DNA from: Litsea cubeba | Lineage: Eukaryota > Streptophyta > Magnoliopsida > Laurales > Lauraceae | Assembly (NCBI GenBank): GCA_012931725.1 | Contig: CM022955.1 | Coordinates: 18,624,500 to 18,688,499 of the forward strand | Direction: 5' to 3' | DNA length: 64,000 nt | Shown here: positions 36,701-48,700 of the stretch, piece by piece | Numbering within the stretch: the stretch's first letter is position 1 | Layout of the letters: every line of letters starts with the position of its first letter | Program-made: the position numbers and the translations under genes | The notes under the pieces: generated by a model | The model's input: the letters and a program-made list of their open reading frames with translations, nothing else | Told to the model about the DNA's origin: nothing | The model's database searches: none

Positions 36701-39700
36701 TTGCGCTCAATCTCATGAGTCAGTTCATGACTACTCCTCGTCATCTTCATCTGGCTGCTGTTCGTCGCATCATTCGGTACCTTCTTCGTACTCCGTCTCG
36801 CGGACTGTTTTTTCCATCAGCTAATCCTATTTCTCTCAAAGCTTATTCCGATGCTGATTGGGCCGGTTGTCTGGATACTCGCCGATCAACTACAGGATGG
36901 TGCATGTTCCTGGGTGATAGTCTGATTTCATGGAAATGCAAGAAACAAGACAAAGTTTCCAGATCTTCTACCGAGGCTGAGTATCGAGCTATGTCTGCTG
37001 CATGCTCTGAAATACTTTGGCTCCGCGGTCTGCTCTCTGCCATTGGATTTCCTGCAGACGGAGCTACCCCCCTCTATGCTGATAATACGAGTGCAATTCG
37101 GATTATTGAGAATCCGATTTTTCATGAACGTACTAAACATATCGAGGTTGATCAACACTTCATCCGTGATGAATTCAAGCGTGATGTCATCAGCCTTCCA
37201 CATGTCTCCACTGAACTTCAACTTGCTGACATTTTTACTAAAGGTCTTCCCAGACCACGTCATCAATTCTTGGTTGGCAAATTGATGCTTGTTGATTCTC
37301 CCGCATCAATTTGAGGGGGGGTGTTAAGTTTGGCCCATGATCCATTAAGGAGTCCAAGGCCCATCAGTCCAACAAGCTCCTTAAGTCTCGTGGATTTGAT
37401 TTAGTCAACAATTGATATGGCTGTAAATATGTAATTAGTTTCTTTCCTATCTTAGTTAATTGATTAGCTAATTCCCTTTGTATAGAGCTTTGATTTAGGC
37501 TTAATTAAGGTTTGTAATATCTTTATATATGTGATCATTCTCCAAGAGAAAGACAGAGAATATACGTTCTGAGAAAGAACTTCATTTCATTCTTCCCTTT
37601 GTGATTGAAAGATTGTTAATAGTTAGTTTAATAGTTGAAAATATAGAAGAATTCATTTTCATAGTGATGCAGCAGCACACGGTTGCCATTTGTGGGCCAC
37701 ATGTGGGAACCACCCATGAACTTCTCTTATTTTTAATTAGTATTAGTTTAAGTTTAGCAACGATTGTAATTAGGGTTAATTTCTAATTTGGATAGGATTA
37801 TTATTTGTGTCTTTGATTAGGAATGCTTTCTTAGGGCTTAAGTTTCTTTTATTATAAATAGAACATTGTAGAGATCAATGATCTCAGATTAGAATTGAGT
37901 TAATAGAATTCCCTGTGTGTATTTTTCGTTGGAGACTGTTTCTTCTTCGAGTGATTGTTCTTCGGAACCCTAATTGTGCTCCGGCACTTGCATCTTAACC
38001 CTAGGATTGCATCACATAGGAACCAAAACTAAAACGTTTTTAGGTGCGATTCTCCTTTTTTGGCCATATGACATCAAGCATCCGATACGAATTGAAGGAA
38101 ACTCATTAATGGCCGCCTTAAAATATTCTAAAAAAAATATTCACCGCCATTTTGGTTCTCTTGTAGAGTTTTTTTTTTTGATAAAATCACAATCATATTT
38201 ATTACAACTATTTGGAAGTACACTGGACTACCATACACTTTGTTGAGGAATACATTGATTCCATGACAAATGCTTAAATTAGCAAATATCTGGTAGATTG
38301 TAATTTATTGTAATCTCCTAATTAAGGGAAGATGATTAGTTGATTGTCATGTCGTAATAAGGGACATGATTGTTGTACTCACTTCCATTTGAGTAATATA
38401 TGTAGAGGTGATCTCTCCCAATGAAAGGCACCCAATTTACATCCAAAATTCTTCATCTTTATAACTTCATTGTTTGACTTGTTATGGTATCAGAGCCACG
38501 ATATCCTCTGTTGATATGTGGGACATTGTGGGGCCCTCTTAGAGATCTTTATCAACTTAACTAGAAAGAGACTAATTACTAGAAAGTTGAGTATCGATCA
38601 AGGTGATTGGTATGCACCAAGCAACCTAGAAATAAGCTACTAGTATGCATATAATTAAAACTCACAAGCGCACAAGATCACTATGTAATATAATGATTGT
38701 AAGTACGAGATCGATCCCACGAAGACTTGTGATAAAACAATGTCAAAAGCAACTAAAAATCAGAATATTAAATAAATGAAAAAGATGATTGAAATGCTGA
38801 TTGACTAAATTAAACTACTAAAAATAGTAAATTAATCTATTTAAAATAACCAAAAACTAAATGGAAAGTAACCTAACAAGAATACTACTAGGTTTGAAAA
38901 CAATAAAAATGAACGAACTAGGGTTTCATCTACTCCCCTAACCTATCCTATGCATGTCCTTTATTATCCTTTAATAAAAATCATAATTTTTTAGTGACAT
39001 CTATCAACCTAGACCATGGCATATGTATCTAGATTACTATTCCCCTAAACCTAATTCATGAGTGGCATACTACATGAATTGTTCATTATGATGCAAAAAC
39101 TAAGCATGGCATATGTCCTAGTTAAAACACACATAATGCATAAAAACAATGGGAATGATAAATGCATGAGTCTAAGCATGGCATATATACTGATTATTCA
39201 TGGTTCTAAACCCCAGATGCTTAACATCAAGATCAATCAAAGATAAGTTAGCTAATCTTAAATTTAATTGAACATGGCATGGTTGGCATGGCATATACAC
39301 AACTCATCAAATTAAAATCATGGTTTAGAAACTCAACCAACAAAACTGAAATCTGAATTAAAGAATGCCAAAAGAGACTACATAAAACTAGGCTAGGGTT
39401 TCAACTACACCCTAGCCCTAAGAAAATTAGCTACTCATGTCTTTAATGAAAAATAACATAAAAATAAAGTCAAAAGAAGAACTCTGAAGATTGAAGAAAA
39501 ATAAGAATTCGGCCAGCAGCTTGTGTGGTTTTTTTCTCCTCCAAAAGCTCTCCAAAGTTGCTCCCAATATGGCTCCAAAGATGCTCCAAATATGGCTTGT
39601 ACGGCTGCTCTATTTATGGGATGATGGTGGCTGGTTTGTGGCTGGTTTCTGTGTTAAAAGGTGCTGGGCGTCCACTCCCTTTTATCTCCTTATATGCTTT

Positions 39701-42700
39701 TTGCAAAAGCCTCTCTTTTGTGAAGAAATTCCTCCTTTTTAGGCTTGTTTCCTTGTATGATTAGATCTCCATCTTGCTTTACAATTAGACTTCCTAATTA
39801 GAATGAAATAGGAGTCTTCTTTCTTGATTAGCAAAACTTTCTAAATCTGGTCCCACTTGTATCTTCTAGAAAGTTCCTCACATGGACCCACAAATCTGAG
39901 ATTTTATCGCAAGAGATTAAATCTGAAGCTTTTAACATAAAAGTGGGCCCATATGGTGCGTGCAACATTGATTGTGGGACCCCCTTCTTAGACTTCTAAC
40001 TTGACTTGGATTCTTGCTTTAAACTTTCCTTCTTTTTCTCATTTTTCTTCTCCATTCTTGGGCTCCACTTGTACTTGAATAAGACTTTCTAAATTCTGAA
40101 CTTCAACTTTTGCAATGGCTGTGGGGCCCCCTTTGGGCATGTAACATGTTGGGGATTTCTTCTTTTTCTTCTTTCTTTCACTTTCCTTATTTGATTATGC
40201 TTTTTTTTTCTCCAATTCTTTCCTTCTAATTTAGATTGTAAGTTCCCAAAGAATTAGAAAGTAGTCTTTGAAATCTGAAACAACTTGGATGGGACCCACC
40301 ATGGCCCTACTTGGTGATTCACACCTACTTCTCTTCATGAATTCTTCTCTTTTTAGCTTCTTTTGACCTTTACATAAAAATTAACAAAAACTATGTAAAT
40401 TCAAATAAAACAACTATGACCTTTACATAAAAATTAACAAAAACTATGTAAAATCAAATAAAACAACTATGACTAGCACAAGATAAACCAAATATTAGGC
40501 CTAAAACTGTAAACAATTAAGCACTTATCAGTGATCGACCCCCATATTTATATCCTTTAATATTCCTTAATAAAGAAAGCATACAACAATTAATCACGCT
40601 AATTTTAGAGATTTCCCTTAATCCTAGATATTATACAGGGATTAGCACTTATACATATGGTGCTCCTGGTCCTAGTCACCAGAGGGACCTAGATCTTAGA
40701 TCCGATCACATGTTAATACCCCCTCTTAAATTGATGTTGGTGAATCAACCAACATCCACTTGCTTACAAAGAAGTAATGTTTAACTCACGGAAGAGCTTT
40801 GGTGAAGATATAAGCAACTTGGAGATCCCCAGTGATATGTGGAAGGATAATGATTTTGTCATCAAATGCCTTGCAGATGTAGTGATAGTCAACCTCAATG
40901 TGCTTAGTTCTTTCGTGAAAGACAGGATTAACAACAATTTATATTACACTCATATTTTCTGCATAAAGAGGAGTAGATTTTTGTTGAGGAAAACCAAGTG
41001 TAGCAAGTAAGCATTATAACCAAACAATTTCTGAGTAAGCAGATGACATGGAGGGATATTCAGCTTTTATGGAGGATTTGGAAACATGGTCCTGCTTTTT
41101 ACATTTCTAGAAAATTAAGGCATTGCCGAGATAGACACACCATCCAGTAGTGGATCAATGAGTGTCTGGGCATCTTGCTCAATGTGCATCATGTAGGCCT
41201 TAAGAGTCGAATCAAAGTTAGTAGGAAAAAGGATCCCCTGCTCAGATGTCCCTAGAAGATACTGAATGATCCGCTTGAGAGCAACTAGATGAATGTGTCT
41301 AGGCGTATGAACTATGTGAGATATATTGGGCCTAGTGATTGTAAGATATACAAGACTGCCATCTAGCTTCCTCTAAACAGTTGGCTCTGAAAGAGGTGTT
41401 CCATGTCCCATCATCTTTTCTATACTCGACAGGGTATATCAACTGGAGCAGTATTCTGTAGTTAAGCCGGACTTATTAGATCTCGAGTATACTTATGTTG
41501 ATTAACAAACATGCCACTGGGGATGAGGATTCAAGGAAGGTGATCAGGAAGGGGCTTAAAAGAGGACTACTCTTTCCTCTAAGCTTGCCACCACCATCCG
41601 GGGATAAAACCTTGTTTTTCTTATTTTATGATTCTTCTTCCGGTGTGCAAATTAATATACAGTCGTTTAGGTCATTGAATGCTTTGCTCTTTTTGTTTAC
41701 TTCTGGTTTATTATTGAATAAAACACATTTTCTTTGAATGATTCTTCTATCTACAGAATAGGTAAAAGCTATGTACTTCATTTCCCCATACATTATGAAA
41801 TTACTACCATGGCTCAAAATGGCGAGCCGCTACGCTATTTTGAAAATAGTGGTGCAATGGTCTATAAAACCTAATAGAGCCAAGCAATTTTAATTTAAAA
41901 TACTATTTTTCTTATTTCTTTTTCTCAATTGCCTTTCCTAGAGTTGTATATACCATTACATCGTTTCAAATCACTAAAAAAAAAAAAAAAAAAAAAAAGA
42001 AGATTGGCTGCTACACAAAATTCAATTTTTTTTTTTGGATCACTTAAACAATTCACACTGCTACGCCGCTATGTATTACCGCAGCCGCTACATGTCACCC
42101 TCTAATAAGCCTTTTGGCCACTTGTCGCTACGTCCACCGCAACCGCTATTTTGATCCTTGATCACTACCACTTCCTTTGATTTAATGCACACAAATATAT
42201 AGGGAATTGCACTTAACATTTCACGTTCCTAGAGAAAATATTTCTTCACATCCATTGACGGCCAACATAGATTTATTTTTTGCATAAAAAAAACACAAGT
42301 TTTGATCATCATCATCATCATATCAAATCCTTATCCCAACTATGTTGGGGTCGGTTATATTAATTCGATTTCTCCATTCCGATCTCTTCTTAGTCAAATC
42401 CTCGGATAGACTGCACGTCTTTAGATCTATTGTTACTACCATCCATGTCCTCTTTGGCCTATCTTTTCCCCTTCCCCTTGGTGGGCCATCAACCTGCATA
42501 GAGAACTTTTCCTCACTGGTGTTGTTATTGGCATGCGTTGATGGCCCACTAAGGGGAAGAGGTAGGCCATCGTTGGCATATGTTGGAATGTCCAAACCAT
42601 CTCAAACGGGTTTCTCTTATTTTATTACCTATTGATGCTATCCCTAAATACTCTTGAAGTGATTAAATTTTATTCTATCCTTCCTAGTTTTACCACACAT

Positions 42701-45700
42701 CTACCTCAACATTCTCATTTCTACTACACTCATTTTGTGCATATTTTGCGTCTTGATTGGCCAACATTCTGCTCCATTGGCGCAAAGCACTTCAGAAGCG
42801 AGTCTGGACTTCAACCATCCTGCTTTTATCCTATGTTAGACAAAATCAGAAGTTTTGATGCCTTTAAAAAAATTTAGCTCATTGAGAATCAAGATTCTAA
42901 ATGCATCAAAATACTTCATTCTGATTCAAGAGGAGAATACTTGTCCAAACCGTTCCAACTATTCTTTGTTTTATTCAGGAGGAGAATACATGTCCTTGGA
43001 ATACTGCAAAGCACAGTTGGTAACAATCATAGCATGTAACAGAGATTTTGATCTATAATTTTTTGTGTCATTCATTGGAGATTCTCTCCCATTATATAGA
43101 ATACAGATGCCTTATCAAAGGCTACAAATCAGGCTACAAATCAACTAATCTATTTACAATCTAATTACAATCAAATTAAATCTAATTACAATCAAATTAA
43201 GGAAGGAAAGAAATCTGTGCTCTAATTACAATCAAATTAAATCTAATTACAATCAAATTAAGGAAGGAAAGAAATCTGTGCAATATTTGACCAAATCCAA
43301 CGAGTTTGGATGTCACCATATTGGGCCCAAGTGGGCCTGAGCCATCTTGTATTTGACACCCCCCCTCAAATTGATGCTGGGGAATCCACAAGCATCAATT
43401 TGCTAACCAAGAACTGATGGCGAGGTCGCGGAAGTCCCTTAGTGAGGATATCGACAGTTTGATATAGAGGAGTGGCACTATCAGCAGGAAATCCGAGATC
43501 AGGAAAACTGGATTGGCAGTAATACGAATTGCACTAGTATTGTCTGCATATAGAGGAGTGGCACTATCAGCAGGAAATCCGAGATCAGAAAGCAACCCGC
43601 GAAGCCATAGAATTTCTGAACAAGCAGCAGACATGGCACGATACTCAGCTTCAGTGGAAGATTTGGAGACCTTATCTTGTTTCTTACATTTCCACGAAAT
43701 CAAGCTATCTCCCAGATACATGCACCATCCTGTGGTAGAGCGACGAGTATCCGGACAACCGGCCCAATCAGCATCCGAGTAGGCTTTGAGTGTCAGGGAA
43801 TTGTTGGCCGGATAGAATAATCCACGGGTTGGTGTCCGAATTATGTATTTAATAATACGGCGGACTGCAGCCAAATGAAGATGTCGAGGATCAGTCATGA
43901 ACTGATTGACTAAATTGACTGCATAAGAGATGTCAGGACGAGTGATCGTCAAGTAGATCAAGCTGCCAACAAGGCGACGATAAAGTGTAGGATCAGAGAG
44001 AGGATCCCCACTGTCTTGCTGAAGTTTCACATTGACTTCGACTGGAGTATCGACGGGAGCAGATCCTTGAAGTCCAGCCATTTCAATTAATTCAAGAGCA
44101 TATTTATGTTGATGAAGTACGATGCCTTTTGCAGATTGATGAACTTCAAGACTTAGAAAATAGTGCAGAGGACCAAGATCTTTCATGTGGAAAGATTCAT
44201 GAAGAGAGGCCTGAAGTTGTTGAATCATATCGGGATCGGTACCTGTAATAATGATGTCATCCACATAAACAAGAAGAATAGTAATCCCTGTAGAAGTATG
44301 ATGAAGAAACATGGATGGATTATATGGACTAGGATGAAACCCCAAGTGCTGAAGAACATTGTGGAATTTTTCAAACCATGCCCTGGGGGCTTGTTTGAGG
44401 CCATAAAGAGAACGCCGTAGTTTGGCAACAGCACCAGTGATGATAGAGGATACTCCCTGAGGAATGCGCATATAGACATCTTCTTTAAGATCGCCATGAA
44501 GAAAGGCGTTCTTGACATCCATCTGGTAGAGAGGCCAGGATTGGGATGCTGCGATGGCAAGAATAGTCCGAACAGTGGTCATCTTAGCGACAGGAGCAAA
44601 AGTCTCCCCATAATCAATACCATATTCCTGCAGATTGCCCATAGCGACAAGACGGGCCTTGTACCTATCCAGAGTTCCATCAGGTTTAAGCTTGATAGAA
44701 TATATCCATTTGCAACCAATTGGCTTAACTGAAGGAGGACACGGAACCACATCCCATGTATGATTTTGCGCAAGAGCATCCAATTCATCCTGCATAGCTT
44801 TATTCCAACACTCATGCTGCACAGCCTGAGAGTAAGAGTTCGGAATAGATGTAGAAGTCATGGTGGCCATCAAGGAAGTGTGGGTAAACCCATAACGAGT
44901 TGGAGGTACTGAAATCCGAGATGATCGACGCAAGGGAGGATCTCCAGTTGGACCAGATGTAGTTGGGCGATCGTTAGGGGGACTATTTGTGTTTGTTGCA
45001 TTACTCCGCCTATGATACACGAATTTAGGATCAAATTTCACAAATGGAGTTTTGTCCGAAAAACCAGGTAAGGAAACAACAGATGGGGATTCGACAGAAT
45101 CAAGATATTGTTGGAAAAAATATTGATTTAAAAAAAAAAACAACATTACGGGATGTACGAATGCGCCTTATTTGAGGATCATAACACAGAAACCCCTTTT
45201 GGTGACTAGCATATCCTAGAAATGCGCATTTAGCAGATTGGGCCGTAAGTTTGGTATGCTCAGAAGGAGGTAAATGTACAAAACACACCGATCCAAAAAC
45301 ATGTAGATCATCATAAGACGGTGTAGTTTTGTATAATCGAGAAAAAGGAGTCTCATTTTCTAAAGAAAAGGAAGGTAATCGATTTATCAGGTGGACAGCA
45401 GTGCTAAGAGCTTCTGTCCAAAATCGTGGAGGAACAGAGGATTCAATAAGAAGAGAGCGAGTAACATCAAGGAGATGTCTATTCTTCCTTTCAGCGACCC
45501 CATTTTGCTGAGGAGTATAAGGACAAGATTTTTGAGAAAGTATTCCTTTTTGTTGTAAAAAAGTTTGAAACTCGGTAGACACATATTCATCTCCCGAATC
45601 AGAACGTAAAATTTTAATGCAAGTAGAAAATTGATTCTCAACATATGCTAAAAACATTTTGAAAACATTAAAGACCTCAGCTTTAGAATGCAAAAAATAG

Positions 45701-48700
45701 ACCCATGTAAATCTACTATAATCATCAATGAATGTCACAAAATATTTATAATGAGCATGAGACAAATGAGGAGCAATACCCCAAACATCACTATGAACTA
45801 AATCAAAACAATGAACGCTAGTAGAAGTGGAGACAGAAAAAGGAAGAGTTTTACTTTTTCCCATCTTACATGTAGCACAATCAAAAGAAACAAACTTAGA
45901 AAATCCTATGGAGTTTAACAATCCAGAATTAACCATGTGAGACATGGTTTTAAAATTAGGATGTCCAAGCCTACTATGCCACAATTGACAATTATTTTGA
46001 GCTGAAAAACGAAAATCATTTGCTGAATTCTTCCCAATCGGAGTAGATAGATCAAGAGAAAATAAGCGTCCATTTTTAGGCCCCCTCGCGATCTCCCTCC
46101 CTGACATCTGGTCCTGCACAACACAACCAGAGGAAGAAAAGGAAACATTATAGTTGTTTTCAACAAGTTGTCCAACGGAAAGAAGGTTTGAAATTAAATT
46201 GGGACAATGATAAACATTCTTTAAGGGCAAGATACTGGAAATATTTCCAATGGCAGTGATAGGAAGATGTCCGCCATCGGCTGTTTGAACATGAGCATTG
46301 CCAGTATATTTTGTCAAATTAGAGAGTTGTGCACTGGAATGAGTCAGGTGATTTGATGCTCCGGAATCAAGATACCACATGGAAGGAGTTTTTGATTTAC
46401 CTGTGAGGCCAAGTGCAGAAAAAGCATTGACGATCATTTGTTGGACCAATTCGGGAGTGAGAGCAGGGGAAGACGAACCGGGCTGTGCAGGCACAGATGT
46501 GGATGCAGCGTCAGCAGGAAAATAGTCTACCTGGGCAGTATAAGCATTGGGAGCCGGAGTTTGTGGACGGCGGCGACATTCAGTAATGATATGTCCCTTC
46601 TTCTTGCAGTAATTACAGAACTTCTGGTTGCATTGAGTTGTAAGGTGTCCATATTTTTTGCAAGAGTAGCATTGGACTTTGCTCATATCACGATTCTGAG
46701 GAGTCGGAGAAGACTGAGAGATCTGAAGAGACTGAGTGTTTCCTTTAGCAGAGTATGCAACATGATAGGTTTCTGTGTGCTTTTGTTCCAGATGGGCTTT
46801 TGTGCGAATGCGTTGTTCTTCTCGCAACAACTCATTCAAACAAACATCCAAGGATGGTAATGGGCTTCGGCTCAGCAAAGATGAGGTTACAGTCTCATAC
46901 TCGGGACGCAATTTCATCAAAAACTGATCCCTGTGACTTGAGGCTTGAAGTTCTTGTATAGTTTTAAGAATGTTGTTTGGCACAGAAGCATATTTAATCC
47001 CATCATATTCACCCCACAGATTATGAAAACCAGAATAGTAGTCCTGAATGGTCAAGGTACCTTGACTGTATTCTGCAATTTCACACTCAAGCTGAAATTG
47101 TCGTGCAGAATTATCTTGATGATAAACTGTCTGCAAGTAACCCCACATCTCCCTGGAGGTTGCGTAGGGTTTGAGATTTAGAATCAGATGAGGTTCCACA
47201 GCCCCAAGAATCCATGTTTTAATTTTTGCATCTTTTGTATTCCAAGTAGAAATCTTTTTATCATCTTCTGTTGGCTTAGGATCAGAACCAGAAACGAATC
47301 CCCTTAATTCTTTGGCCTCAAGATATAATTGAAATTGAAAAGCCCATGCTGGATAGTTTTTACCATCAAATCGAATCAATTTTACCTCAGACTTCTCCAT
47401 TTAGAACTAAAACAAAGAGAAGTAGTAACAAGTATCAAAATCCAAGAGATCAGACCAACAGACAGGAGTCTGTGAAAAAAAATCACAGAAAAATGGTCCA
47501 GACGACCAGAAAAATTGCTGTATAATCCCTGCGTGGGGCCCACTGTTTGATCAGAAGGAGAATCTAATCAACTATATGTAAGCAGTATCAAAATGTCTTT
47601 CCAGCAACATAAGTTTCACACAAATCCAACCACGAGCCAAGATTTTGAACGACTGTGATCAAAACAATCTGATAAAACTGGAAAATCACAAGTGGGGTCC
47701 AAAAGCCTACCTCTGATCCTGAAAAAATGCTGAAAAAATCACCAAAAATCTTAGAAGAGATGGTCGACCATTGCTGTAGAGTTTCCTGAAAATCCCATGA
47801 TGATCACAGGTGGGCCACTGTTGATCATATCGTGACAGAAGTCCTGCTGCTTAAAAAAATCACAGATCCCTGATCTGGTTGATGCCAAGATTACAGATCC
47901 TTGATCTGTGTGCTTCTGAAACACAAGATTGTGTCTCCCAAGAGCAGTAGGGCTGATCACAAGTGGGCCACAATGATCAGATTCCAAGATGTTGAAGATC
48001 TGGCTTTCCTGGAACCAGATTTCTGAGGACAGATCCTTGATCTGTTTGCTGCACGACAGAGAGAAGGATTTCTCTTTGATAGAGTCCTTGCGGCTCTTCA
48101 AAAGATGAACACTGGTAGCCTTTACAAGACTAGCTCTGATACCATAACAATCATAGCATGTAACAGAGATTTTGATCTATAATTTTTTGTGTCATTCATT
48201 GGAGATTCTCTCCCATTATATAGAATACAGATGCCTTATCAAAGGCTACAAATCAGGCTACAAATCAACTAATCTATTTACAATCTAATTACATTCAAAT
48301 TAAATCTAATTACAATCAAATTAAGGAAGGAAAGAAATCTGTGCTCTAATTACAATCAAATTAAATCTAATTACAATCAAATTAAGGAAGGAAAGAAATC
48401 TGTGCAATATTTGACCAAATCCAACGAGTTTGGATGTCACCATATTGGGCCCAAGTGGGCCTGAGCCATCTTGTATTTGACAGTTGGTGGTCCTTGGAAA
48501 CAAACACGCATATTGGATTGATTACGAGGAAACATTTTCTCCTGTTGCCAAAATGGCATTGTTCTTACTACATTGACAATCCCAACTTCTCAGTCAGTTT
48601 TTTTAAATGAATGTGAAGAATGCATTCTTATATGGAGAAATCTACGTATCTTCCTCCAGAGATATTTGGGACCACAAATGGTGATGTTTGTCAACTATGT

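Larger units (their letters stand above)
32248..37618 (+). mobile_element. Ty1-copia retrotransposon B, full length, identical LTRs
   Basis: A 5371-bp element in intron 4, sense to the host gene, with 5-bp target duplication ATAGT (32243-32247, 37619-37623). The 297-bp LTRs are identical as read and have unusual TG...TA ends. Primer site TGGTATCAGAGC at 32545-32556; polypurine tract TTGAGGGGGGG just before 37322. Identical LTRs mean a very recent insertion, yet the coding region has a 13-bp deletion in integrase. Confidence 0.96.
43021..48482 (-). mobile_element. Ty1-copia retrotransposon C, full length
   Basis: A 5462-bp element inserted in the RT region of copia E, antisense to the host gene, with 5-bp target duplication GTTGG (43016-43020, 48483-48487). 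The 338-bp LTRs differ at one position (near 43170 against 48294) and end TG...TA like those of B and E. Primer site TGGTATCAGAGC (complement of 48133-48144); polypurine tract complement of 43359-43367. Gag-pol is close to copy B. RNase H is rearranged and there is one homopolymer frameshift. Confidence 0.95.
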
